A DNA stretch of 64,000 nt from Zanthoxylum bungeanum (taxonomy: Eukaryota; Streptophyta; Magnoliopsida; Sapindales; Rutaceae). Numbering within the stretch: the stretch's first letter is position 1; each line of letters begins with the position of its first letter. The stretch spans positions 496,001 through 560,000 of the forward strand of contig SKCR01010150.1 of NCBI GenBank assembly GCA_019454045.1, written 5' to 3'. Made by a program: the position numbers and the translations under genes. Shown piece after piece: positions 40,584 through 51,341 of the stretch. The notes under the pieces were generated by a model. It was not told where the DNA came from, did no database searches, and saw only the letters and a list, made by a program, of their open reading frames with translations.

Positions 40584-41038
40584 TTTCGAGTTTTTGAATT
40601 TGTTTGCTAAATGTTTGTTGTTTTGCCCCAAAGAAAAATGAAAGAGATAATAATGTGGGGATGAGGTTTGATTTACAAGGCAACAAAGTAATGCTGAGTA
40701 TTGATACAAGTTGATGGGTCAGAGATTTTGTTTCAAGTTGTGATTTCGACATTTTTGGTTGTGTTTGTTATGTTTCTCCTAACGGGGGTCCCTTTACTTG
40801 CAATCGACGCCACGCGTTCGTTAAGTGTTTATAAGTTTAATTAGCCAAGTAAAGTTAGCAAAGATCCAAATATGGAAACAAAATATTTCATTAAAATTAA
40901 GAAACAATAAGAATTGGTAAATTCTCTTCACAGAGAGAGGTAACTTTAAAGATTAAAGTAGATCAAACTATGATAAATAATATATTTTACATTATAAATT
41001 TGCTTAATCTCAGACTGAGGTGAAGAGAAAACATCTCC
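40584..41038. promoter_or_regulatory. Upstream region of the WAT1-related gene
   Basis: AT-rich sequence between the WAT1-related start codon and a second WAT1 relic, presumably promoter and 5' UTR on the minus strand. No clear motif beyond AT-rich stretches. Confidence 0.4.
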
Positions 41039-41231
41039 TCACTGGTAAGCAGTCGTGTTAATCAACTGATTCGTCGGAGGTTCAGTGGCCTGAACAACAA
41101 TGTCCGTAGCAGCTTCTCTATCCCTATACGATTCTACATGTTGAACCGGATTGTATTTGTACCAAAGCCGGGCTCAAGATCTTATTAGACCACGTCAGGA
41201 TTCCATAGTTGAATGCAGAAGCAACAGCTCC
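41039..41231 (-). pseudogene. Relic of a second WAT1-related gene (fused exons 6 and 7)
   Basis: The minus strand reads, after a CAG acceptor, [20 protein letters not shown] and PALV, matching exon 6 of the intact neighbour. After a frameshift it reads YNP, then [20 protein letters not shown] and NQLINTTAYQ with a TGA stop, which is the C-terminus typical of this family. About 40 codons of the middle are deleted, joining ALV/YNP to the tail. It lies about 0.5 kb upstream of the intact gene, so the locus was once a tandem pair. Confidence 0.65.
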
Positions 41232-42385
41232 CTGGAAAAGCATGAAGAAATTTTCTAGAGCGTTTCTTTATTTCAAACATATGAACACATACCGGGTCAT
41301 TACTTTCCCGCGGCTAAAACTTGCTGGTTTGGATCATATCTGTTTTAACCAAAAAAAAATTAATAAATAACATTAATAAAACTTGTGCCTGGATTGGATG
41401 TGAGCAGAATTATGCAAAATTTAGTAGTAAGGTCCAATACATAAGCAGCGAATACATTGCAGATGAAAGAGGACCAAAATCATATAGTATCAATACATTC
41501 ATACTTAAGCTCCGAGAAATGTATTAGACGATCAGCTACAGAGGAAATTTATTGAATTTGTTTGCTTGATGAGTCTCGAACAATAAGATTATATTACAGT
41601 ATGATCAATGATAACTCATGTTTTAGGCTCACTTCACTACAATGTGGCGGAATCAAACTAGTCATGTCCAGTGCTTCTGCTGACGGAAGGTTTTGTGAAA
41701 AAAGAACTAAAGAAGGTTGTTGAGTCGTTAAGTCATCCCACATTGACTAAAAAAATGTTTAAAAAAAAATTAAAAATAATCCTAAGTTACAAGATGTCCT
41801 ATGGTCCCCTTGTCAGTTGTCATATTTTTTGTGCTTTTTATCTATTATAATTCCTTAAAACTCCACGTGTCAGTTGGTGGATCAATTCAATATATATAGT
41901 AGAAGAGTGAGCACTATATGAACAAAAAAAGAAAGAAGTAATCTCCAATCTCCAAACAAGTCAACCACCAACCAAATGAAAAGCACTTTAACCCAAGACA
42001 GAATTCATATGGTTAACGTTTATTATTATTACATAGGTGGCGACAAAATTTCAATCACAAAAGAAAAATCGAATTTCTCTTTAATTTTTTTTCACTTGAA
42101 AACAACTCATCTACAAGCCATCACTGTCTGAATGCGGAAAGATGACACAAAAATGCAGAGTGAGCAATCGGTTAGGTTTACTAATCCCCATCTCGATCTC
42201 GTTCCATTTTTTGTATTGAGATTATTTCTTGTTACAAATTTTAAATCAAATAATTCAAAATTCATCTTGAATCCCGTCTCAAATTGTGACTGAAAATATT
42301 ATTTATATAACAAATGATACAAGATCTGAATCTCAATCGAAATTCGAGGTTTTCTATCCTCCTCAATACCATTTTGAATAATAAC
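41232..42385. other. Intergenic, no gene seen
   Basis: AT-rich sequence. A tcatcccacattgact block near 41732-41748 is of the kind often seen in plant repeats, but no element boundary can be drawn. Confidence 0.4.
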
Positions 42386-42622
42386 TAAGTGTGGTAAAAA
42401 AGTCACGATCCGGTCCGGCCCGGACCGTGGTCAAAAAAACTTAGGCCGAGCTTTAAAATGAGGGGCCCGACTTAGGTCTGGCCCGAGCCGAGCTCAACTA
42501 AAAAAGCCCGAGTCCGGCCTAGTCCGGGCTTAAAAATAAATAAATAAATATATTTATAAATTTTTTATATAATTTTTTATATCAAAAAAATCGAACCCGA
42601 ACCCGGCTCATTGTCATCCTTA
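42386..42622. mobile_element. hAT-like MITE, 237 bp, with CCGGCCCGG subterminal repeats
   Basis: A perfect 8-bp duplication, ataataac, lies at 42378-42385 and 42623-42630. Ends are TAAGTGTGG and CATCCTTA, degenerate forms of the common type. GTCCGGCCCGGACC and CCCGAGCC repeats lie next to the ends. Confidence 0.75.
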
Positions 42623-42973
42623 ATAATAACACAAAATCAATTATATTTTAAAAATATATATATAAATTAAATACCAATATTACCTCAAGGGCGTGGTCTA
42701 ATAATTTTCAAGTATCTCTATTTAATTTTTCACTGAAATTCGAATATTCGGAGATAAAAAAATAAATTAGATTTTTACCTTTAAACATAATAATAATAAA
42801 ATATAAATACCAGAATCTTGGATTAACAAACTTCCAAAAGCATAAAGCAGGCTTCGGCTACATGTCTCGTGGTCCAGACGAGCCTGCATAATTGAGAGGC
42901 CCAAATTTTAGAACCCAAATAACATCGTTGTATCGTGTAATATAAACGAAGGAAACCTCCAGTCACTACTTGT

Positions 42974-43744
42974 ATGAGAAGAATGTTTTGCCTCGCACTC
43001 AAATCACGCCCACATTTTTTCTCACCAGTTTCCCACATTTTCTCACCTCCCAAACACCTGAAAAAAACCCAGTCACTCAGATTGGCCGTGAAAGCCAGCA
43101 TGTCAACAACCACCATCGAGCACGTCGTACTCTTCAAGGTCAAACCCGAGACTGACTCGTCAAAAGTCAACACCATGATCAACAACCTCAACGGCCTGGT
43201 CTCACTCGACCCGGTCCGCCACCTGGCCACCGGTCCGGTCCTCCGCAACGGCTCATCTCTCTTCACATTCACTCACATGCTCCACAGCCGTTATAGCTCC
43301 AAAGAAGACCTCAACACTTACTCTCAACACCCTGACCACATGGGCGTGGTCAAAGAATCGGTCCTCCCGATCTGCGAGGACATCATGGCCGTTGATTGGG
43401 TGGCTGATCAATCTCCTGATCCAATCGTCTTACCTCCGGGTTCAGCTGCGAGGGTTACGTTCTTGAAACTGAAGGAGAATGTTGGGGAGGATGTGAAGAA
43501 TGAGATATTTGGGGTAATTAAGGGAATTAATGAGAGTTTTGGGGGAATTCTGCAAATCACCTGCGGGGAAAATTTTTCTGCCAGAGCTAAGGGTTTTGAG
43601 ATTGCTTCCATTGCCGTTTTCAAGGGAGCGAAGGAGATGCAGGAAGCGGATTCGAATCTGCAGAAGGAGAAGGTTAAGGATTATGTAGAAGGTGTCGTCG
43701 TCGTTGATTATGTGGTGCCTTCGCTTTCTTCTGCTAGCCTTTAA
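42974..43744 (+). CDS. Stress-response A/B barrel (Dabb) protein with two domains, 256 aa, intronless
   Basis: The frame runs MRRMFCLALKSRPHFF to VVDYVVPSLSSASL and stop. About 42 residues of Arg/Ser/Lys-rich sequence look like an organelle targeting peptide; an internal Met (MSTTTIEHVV) marks where shorter homologues begin. The first Dabb domain is IEHVVLFKVKPETDSSKVN... with HPDHMGVVKESVLP and IMAVDW. The second begins ARVTFLKLKENVGEDVK and ends VVVVDYVV. Dabb proteins form dimeric alpha/beta barrels, and in plants some are stress-induced. The C-terminal SL tripeptide (ASL) is close to a peroxisomal PTS1 signal, so plastid and peroxisome are both possible. A TATA-like TATAAAC at 42942 is close to the first ATG, so the second Met (42983) may be used. 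Confidence 0.85.
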   Translation: MRRMFCLALKSRPHFFSPVSHIFSPPKHLKKTQSLRLAVKASMSTTTIEHVVLFKVKPETDSSKVNTMINNLNGLVSLDPVRHLATGPVLRNGSSLFTFTHMLHSRYSSKEDLNTYSQHPDHMGVVKESVLPICEDIMAVDWVADQSPDPIVLPPGSAARVTFLKLKENVGEDVKNEIFGVIKGINESFGGILQITCGENFSARAKGFEIASIAVFKGAKEMQEADSNLQKEKVKDYVEGVVVVDYVVPSLSSASL

Positions 43745-44182
43745 TAACAGACTGGATTCTGCAAATTGGCCGCCATTGTAACATCTTCATTGAATAAATT
43801 TCAGAACCATTTTGGATCTGAACTCATTCGTTATGTTGTTTATGGTTTGTTCTCACTTGCTTTTGATTGAGAAACACGTTAACAAAATTGAATCGGCAAA
43901 ATAGCTCGTAGCAACAAACAGTTCAATAACAAAAGAACACACACACACATATATACAATCTCTCCTTTTCTGTTCACTTGAAAAGCAATACACACGCATA
44001 TATATAATCTCTCCTTTTCTGTTCACTTGAAAAGCAAAACGTTGGAAATCTCGCCGTCAATTCCTAAATTCTTCGAGCTTTCTAACACCATTTGTCATGA
44101 AGGCACGCTCTTGAGAACAAAGCAACTCATCTACATGCAAATGCTTACAACGTTTAATTTATAACCCCAAAAAAAAAAAACC

Positions 44183-44640
44183 TTATATTCCCAGAATGGT
44201 ACTTATTATTTGATCCGGAGGATGTCTGGCTAGGGACTTGGGATCTGGATAGCCATTCTCAGGAGCCATAATTGCCTTGTAAATTAGATCATAAGCTTTG
44301 GCTGACGACCTGACCACCTGGATACAAGCTTCAGAAATCAAATTTGGAACTTTCACTCCCCAAAACAAGCCCAAAGAAGGCCTTTAAACACTCTGAAGAT
44401 GCTGGAGAAGTGTGTCTTCTATCTCTGCCTGAGGGAGGCTAACCTCCTTGTCACGGAAGAGATGGATATTCTACAACAAGCCACGTCTGTTTCAAATGGC
44501 ATCAACTTCTTTATCTACAAGAATACGCAATTGATTATCCATCATTGATCCAAGGTTCTTCCCAAATTCAGTAGCAACTTCATGACCAAGTGCTTGGTGG
44601 TGTAGGGTTTTGACCAATCAATGGGGTTGGATGGCACATA
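44183..44640 (-). pseudogene. COG6-like gene relic (Golgi complex subunit 6 C-terminus)
   Basis: The minus strand ends in ISEACIQVVRSS, then KAYDLIYKAIMAPENGYPDP and KSLARHPPDQIISTILGI with a stop, as remembered for the C-terminus of plant COG6, a subunit of the conserved oligomeric Golgi tethering complex. Further left in gene order are EVSLPQAEIEDTLLQHLQS, KNLGSMMDNQLRILVDKEVD and FLINCLCAIQ, in shifting frames with stops (for example after LQSV). There are no splice sites at the expected joins. It is likely a decayed, possibly retroposed or fragmentary copy. The assignment rests on memory of the family. Confidence 0.6.
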
Positions 44641-44974
44641 AGCAGTTGATGAGGAAGATCTTAGAAGGTGTGATTTCAAAGAAATTTGATGGCATCAGAA
44701 GATTAATCTTATTTGAAATCCTAGAACTAAAATCATAGGTCTACTTACAACAGCAAGGATGCCTTTTGGCCAAGAGAAAGTGTCTTGGCAGTTATTAAAG
44801 TCTTTATAGGTCACTGATTCAGTTTTTAACTTGGACCTCAATTCCAAGCCAAGTTTTATCCACTATGGTCTAAAATTGTCCTATGTTGGAAAGAGAAAGA
44901 GAGTCTTTACCTGGTGAGGTGAGGTGTACTTAACAGTACTTTGCAGTTGGCATGGATTTCTTGAACATTTGTTT

Positions 44975-45330
44975 TTGGAAACACCCGTCAATTCATTCGA
45001 TCCATACTCTATTAAAATCATTTGATCCATACTTTATTAAAATCATCAACCGTTTTAAATTTTTATAAAAAATACACTTCCTATACTCGAATCCAGACTT
45101 AGTTATCAAATCCTAAGTCATTTGCCACCGAACCACATCCAGGGCATTTTTCTCAAACATTTTTTTGGAAACCCTGCTGTCAATGCACACGATCCGAGCT
45201 TAAGCGGAGTAAGTAAAAATCTCGCTGTCTTAGGTTCTTATAAAAGATACATCACTTACTCGAACCCAGACCTAGCTATTAAGTTTTAAGCTATTTGCAA
45301 CGTGAGGCGGATTTCTTGAACATTTTTTTT
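44975..45330. repeat. Two tandem copies of a dispersed repeat
   Basis: Units at about 44975-45140 and 45168-45330 share the order GGAAACCC...GTCAAT, CGATCC, TTTTATAAAA...ATAC, ACTCGAA(C/T)CCAGAC(C/T)TAG and AAGTCATTTGC. A third copy is at about 60297-60440 and a weaker one near 26600-26770. The family is unknown; length and the TCGAACC-like box suggest a SINE-like or LTR fragment. Confidence 0.45.
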
Positions 45331-45684
45331 TTTTTTTGAAGTCTTCATCACTCACTGCATTTATCTACAAAATAAACAAACAAACAAACAGCAGAAATGA
45401 AAACGCATAGAGTAACTTAAGATCAATTTGCAGGTGTCCTTTCAAAACCATGGGTTTAATGATGTTGAACCTCTTCATTAAAGAGCTGAGCTGATAATCA
45501 CGAAGAAAGTACGTACGAAACAATCTCTTGTGTCTGTGAATAATGCATTCACATCAAAATTCGAGCTCGAGTCTCTCCGTTGTTTCGATAATAGCATTAC
45601 AACTATTTCAACGCCTTCTCAATCCTATGAAGCACAAGATGCATCAAATACCGAACACTAATTCCTCTCCTTAACACACTACAG

Positions 45685-46445
45685 TAGGGTGGGCAAAAAA
45701 ACCGAACCAAACCAAATCAAACCGCAAATCGAACTAAATCGGACCGAATTTATGGTTTTTTTCCTAATGGTTCGGTTTGCGGTTCGGATTGGCCGACCCC
45801 AAACGGTTTACGGTTCAGTTCAGGACCTAATCCGAACCGCACCTGTTAAACCGAACCGAACCGTTATAATTAAAAAAATATAAGTTTTTATAAAAAAATT
45901 TGTATTTTTCTTTTAATTTTATTATATGTTTTCTTTTTATTAGTATATTAATACTTTTATTCTTAAATTTTTGTTAATATATTTATTTGTTAATACTTTT
46001 ATTCTTCAATTTATTTATTTTATGGTAGCATCATTATTCTTGAAAGTAAGATGTTGGATTTGTCTCTTAATTAGAATGATGGTAGCATCATTATTCTAGA
46101 TAATTTTTAAAAAATACAATAATTAATTGTGCCTCATTTTTCAATCCTTTATGGAGTGCATATGTTTCCTGGAGTCACAGCTTACACTCTATCACTTCAT
46201 ACCATTTGTTGAATATACTAGTTTTTTTTTTTTTTTTCACTTAAGTGGATGAAATTTTATTTTAAATATAATAATCTGTAAGCCGAACCGAACCAATCCG
46301 TAAACCGCTGGTTTAAAAAATTTTCAATCCGAACCAAACCGTTATTTAATGGTTTGGTTTGAAAGGTAAAAAATCTGAACCGTAAAATATAATTTGGTTC
46401 GATTTTTAGCAAAAACTGAACCAAACCGAACCGCGCCCACCCCTA
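45685..46445. mobile_element. hAT-like MITE, 761 bp, with AACCGAACC/GGTTCGG subterminal repeats
   Basis: It begins TAGGGTGGGCA and ends GCCCACCCCTA. Both subterminal regions are dense in ACCGAACC and GGTTCGGTT. The flanks cactacag and cgctacgc share only 5 of 8 bases, so no target duplication is claimed; a CGCTA microsatellite follows the right end. Internal 46022-46120 has a duplicated ATGGTAGCATCATTATTCT unit. Confidence 0.75.
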
Positions 46446-48474
46446 CGCTACGCTACGCTACACTACACTACTAAACGCAATGTAAAAGCAATCACTCCAC
46501 AACAATTACAATTATATCCTAATTTTTCACATTTAATACCGACTTTCAACCATGTGTATCCGCATGTTCATTTGCTAGCTAAAGCTACAACGAATCATAA
46601 ATTTCCTCCGATCAGACTGGCTCTGATCTGTGACGTCAGCGATCTGTTTCTCTCCTCCTGTGTTATTTTTTTTAGTTGTTTGTTTACAAGTTTTTCAAAC
46701 ACTGGGCCTGGCCCAATGTCTTCGTTTAGGCCCATGAATTTCTATCATTGTTTACCCCTTCTTAATACGTGATGTGCTCGGGGGCTTATAATTTTCTATA
46801 CTCGTTCGATATTTACATATCTATTAATCAAACAAAACGATTATAAATATTGATATCCGCGTAATCCGTCGACATCCAAGACAAAAGAGATGTGGCTAAT
46901 AACATCTGTATCCCTTAATAATTCTCAAATAAGAAATAGTTTTTCTCTTTGTAACAAAAAATTCAAATTTTGGGGATAAAACATCTGCGTCCCTAAAATT
47001 TTAAAGCCTCCGGGTAACAAATAAGTATGCGTCCCTAAAATTTTAAAGAAGAAGATAAAATTGTGTATTTCTAACAAATAGATGATTGAAATATCTTTGA
47101 GTATTAAGTTGTGTAACTGTCTTAGCAAATAAGATCCTAAATACATTATAAGGTGCATTTTAGAATTAATTTTGCTCCTTAAATTTAAGGATAAAGCTGA
47201 AGAAGAAAATAGAAGTACATTTGATGAGTCATGAAGAAGTTTTTTTTATTGAGTTTTGTAATAAAGTTGAGATATAACGAATTTCATATATAATATACAC
47301 ATAATATCCTCTAAGGAGTCCCAACGGTTTAGACTTAAATGCATACAACATTGATAAAAATGATGTTCTACGAAATATGTGACTCATGCTCTTTTAAGTT
47401 CTTTAAATTATGTGATGGCATAGGTACCGAGATCAATGTAGTTAATTATATCTCTGTGAAAAGTTAGTTAACTACTTCTCATTTTTGTTCTAGACATATA
47501 ATAAGAATGACCTACTAATTAAAAATAACCATATTGTTTTGGTAATAATGCATGAGAGGAGATGAGAGTGCCCACCATTTCGCATAAGCCGCAAATTCTA
47601 TCATTGCTCATATATATTTTAATCATTATTAATCTCTACTTGTATTATGAAAAGGATATTTAATTAACAATTCTTTTTTCTTTTTATTTTAATTAATTCA
47701 CTTGGCTTTCTCTTCTCATCATATCTTTGTCTTTGCCACTACTTTTCCACTAATTATCACTCACGCCGGTGAATATATATCGGCCATCAAATTAAAAAGG
47801 TTTTCTCTGATTCTCTCATTTCAGTCGCTTTTCTTTTTGTTACTTCGAATTAGTTGTTTCAACTTCAACCACTCGATTTTTTCGATTTTTTTATTAATTA
47901 CTTGTTAATGAATGTCATATTCTTAACATGATTTTAAGGAATTTCATTATTATTACTCAAACAAGCATGAAATGCATTACATATTGGCTGGTATGTAAAA
48001 TCAGATATGTTATTTTATATTTATATATGTATTATATATTATAGTTCATCTATGTGGATTTCGGAAAGTGATTAACATAACGAATATTATAATAAAAATA
48101 ATGTTATCTAACCTTTCTGTAACCCTAAAGTTGCAATTTGCCTTAAAAATAGAGGGTGATGTACAAGTTGAAGTTATAGCATGTTAGGATTTTTATATAC
48201 ATGATCTTTATCACAATAGGTTAAAATACAAATAAAAGAATTGTTCGGATGATTCAGATAGCATATTTGATTTATAATTCATATATGCAACGGAAAATTT
48301 TGATAGATTTATTGAAAAATTTACAATGATGAAATCACATTTTGCTCCACTTTTATTGATGGTGAGAAACTTATTATCCGTATTAAGCTTCCTATATTAT
48401 TAAGCCTTTTAATTTCTTTCTTTTGCACTTGCACCTTCTCTCTTTCTCGATGATTTCATTTATATAAAATGGAT
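46446..48474. other. AT-rich intergenic region
   Basis: No gene seen. 46970-47050 carries two copies of a GCGTCCCTAAAATTTTAAAG unit. Confidence 0.4.
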
Positions 48475-49016
48475 ACATTATTAAGATTAGAAAAGCTTGT
48501 CTTATAATTTTATCACATTTCAAATAATACAATATCTTTTGTTTAAGGCTTATCATAATACAAATAAAGAAAGCTTATAGAGTAAGTTATTATAGGGAAG
48601 TGAGTGTGAGATCTGAACTCGCGAATTTATGGAGTGTAATAGACTCATCCATAAAAAATCCATATCATCTTCAAAGTCCGCTCTAATATTCACACATCAA
48701 TTAATATAGAGTTCAGCTCACTTTATTAGATTATAAAATTAGGCGTTATAATTTTTATTGCAAACAAATTATCTTAACGTTTTATTAAAATATATATCAC
48801 AATTAATATAAACCCACGATATTATTGGAATAATATATTCTAACATAGCGAACCTAAAAGGATCCATCACATATAAATATAAACTAAATTTTTAAGGATG
48901 ACATATATGAACCAAATTTAATTGAAGTTAATTAATTTAACTATATTAATTAAGTGCTCATCTCTCATGCTTACGTGAGAATGAGATTGAAAAGTGTTAA
49001 TGCATTTGCTTTCTAA
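48475..49016. repeat. Duplicated segment, copy 1 (lacks the MITE)
   Basis: It matches 50336-51341 with about 90% or more identity by eye, apart from the MITE and some extra sequence in copy 2. It ends at GCTTTCTAAG, exactly where the Copia remnant begins. It contains cacatttcaaataatac, the counterpart of the MITE target in copy 2, without any insertion. Confidence 0.75.
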
Positions 49017-49765
49017 GTACTTCTGATGAAGGTGGCGCACTTTACAGTGAAGTAGCAATGATGTCTAATGATAGCAGAAAACAGTCAAGTGATGCATGGT
49101 TGGTTGATTCTGCAACAACATGACACATGACCTCTATGAGAGAATGATTATGTCATTATGAACCTGTCTCTGGAGGATCGGTTTTTCTAGGCAATGATCA
49201 TGCCTTGAAAATTGTTGGGATTAGAGCCATTAAAATAAAGATGTATGATGATATTATTCGCATTGTACAAGATGTTCGACATGTTGTGGGAATGAAGAAA
49301 AATCTTCTGTCAGTTGGACCGTTAGATGACCTCAGATACAAGATCGTTGTTGAAAACGGGGTATTAAAAATGGTGAAATGAGCAATTACTGTCTTGAAAG
49401 CTAAAAAGATCTCAGCAAACTTGTATATGCTGCTCTTGGGAGACTCGATTCAGGAAGCAACTGCATCAGTATCATCATTGGATTCTGGAGAGGAAGCTTC
49501 TATGTTGTGGCACCAGAAACTATGCCACATGTCAGAACATGGAATGGAGATTCTTGTCAATCAAAAGCTACTCGCAGGCTTGATAGTACACACCAATGAG
49601 AACCTTACAGACGTAATGACCAAGCCTATCAATGCAGACAAGTTTATATGGTGTAGATCCTCTTATGGCTTAGCAGAAACGTAAGCAGCTTGAAGACGCA
49701 AAGTAGAAAGGATGGTGTGGAAACTTATTGGTTCTCAGTCAAGTTTCCAAATGAGAGAATTGTTG
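49017..49765 (+). pseudogene. Copia gag-pol deletion derivative
   Basis: The forward strand reads WLVDSATT, then HVVGMKKNLLSVG, LWHQKLCHMSEHGM and EILVNQKLLAGL (protease end and GAG-pre-integrase, HKLxHxS type). This passes directly into HTNENLTDVMTKPINADKF, the extreme C-terminus of RNase H. Integrase and reverse transcriptase are therefore deleted between about 49575 and 49585. Several stops are present. A purine-rich AAATGAGAGAAT precedes the LTR. Confidence 0.75.
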
Positions 49766-50282
49766 AGCTGTTAGTCATTTGCACCTAAAGGTGTAAATGA
49801 TTAAAGAACAAAATTAATTAAATATTTTGGGTGGGTCCCACATGCTTAAAAAAATAATAAAAAATTAGAATTCACTATTTGCACAGTGAATTTCATTCCT
49901 ATAAATAGATGTTTCATTTCATTATTTTTTTTCATCTCATTCTCAACCAAATCCTCTGTATTCTAAGAGATAAAATATAGTTTATTCTTAAGAGTTTGTG
50001 AGAGAGTTGTTCTCTTATTCTAAGAGAGTGTGAGATTGTTTACTCATTGAGTTTAGAGAAAAGTTATAAAATTCTTTACACCATAGTGAAATCCTTATAC
50101 TTTTGCCCGTGGATGTTTCCCTCACATTGAAGGTTTTACCACGTTAAATTTGTGTCTCATTATTTTATTTTATTGATAATATTTATAGTAAGCTAAGTCT
50201 CATAATTATTATTGTATTGTTATATGGTAGGCTAAGCTTCCTTATTATTTATTATATGGTATGCAACGCCTCCTGAACTAAC
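49766..50282 (+). mobile_element. 3' LTR of the Copia remnant
   Basis: It begins TGTTGAGCTG after a polypurine-like tract and ends GAACTAACA (TGTT...AACA). A CTATAAATAG TATA box lies near 49901. No 5' LTR is present on the left, where the remnant abuts the duplicated segment. End positions are accurate to a few bases. Confidence 0.65.
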
Positions 50283-50335
50283 AATTATTCTCAATTTCAC
50301 TTTACTTACGTGTCAGCTTCAGCCCACGATCCCCT

Positions 50336-50520
50336 AACATTATTAAGATGCGAAAAGCTGTCTTATAATTTTATCACATCTCAATTAGGGGTGGCAGAAA
50401 ATCCCGAAGCCCGGCCCGGCCGGGCTTTGGCCCGGCTCGAGGTGGAAAAAGCCCGGGCCGGGCTTTCCAATTTTGGCCCCGGCCCGGGCCAAAATAATAA
50501 TAAAAAAAAAACATAAATAT

Positions 50521-50566
<46 letters not shown>

Positions 50567-51341
50567 TGTTTGTATCATTTTTATTTATTTTTAGCATTTA
50601 AATTGTTAATTTATCAATGAAACTTGTGATTTATTTATAAATTATCTTTGTATATTGTGTAAATGTATTTTATATTTATATTTTTTTAATTATTTTTTTA
50701 AATTCGGGCCCAAAAAAAGCCCGGGCCCGGGCTTTTTTTTTGTTGGCCGGGCTTGTCAAAGCCCGGGCCCGGCCCGTTGCCACCCTTAATCTCAATAATA
50801 CAATATCTTTCATTATAATACGTATGTAGCCTTTAATAATTATTTTCATAATCAAGACGAGAGAAATAAGGCATATTTATTTATACAAATAAAGAAAGCT
50901 TGTAGACTAAGTTATTATAGGGAAGTGAGAGTGAGACCTTAACTCGCGAATTTATGGAGTGTAATGGGCTCACCCATCAAAAATCCATAACATCTTCAAA
51001 GTCCGCTCTAATTTTCACACATCAATTAATATAGAGTGCAACTCACTTTATTAGATTAGAAAATTAGGCGTTATAGTTTTTATTGCAAATAAATTATCTT
51101 AACGTTTTATTAAAATATATATCACAATTAATATAAGCCCACGATATTATTAGAATAATATATTATAACATAGCGAACCTAAAAGGATCCATCACATATA
51201 AATATAAACTAAATTTTTAAGGATGACATATATGAACCAAATTTAATTGAAGTTAATTAATTTAACCTTATTAATTAAGTGCTCATCTCTCATGCTTACG
51301 TGAGAATGAGATTGAAAAGTGTTAATGCGCGTGCTTTCTAA
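50336..51341. repeat. Duplicated segment, copy 2 (with the MITE)
   Basis: Same sequence as 48475-49016 with a 403-bp MITE inserted at 50386 and about 90 bp of extra or diverged sequence near 50815-50890. It continues past the copy-1 end into unique DNA at 51342. Confidence 0.75.
50386..50788. mobile_element. hAT-like MITE, 403 bp, with CGGGCC/GGCCCG subterminal repeats
   Basis: A perfect 8-bp duplication, atctcaat, lies at 50378-50385 and 50789-50796, and the paralogous empty site is at about 48515-48535. Ends are TAGGGGTGGCA and TTGCCACCCTTA. Subterminal regions are dense in GCCCGGGC; the centre has a (TA)n run of about 45 bp. Same family as 4417-4818. Confidence 0.9.
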
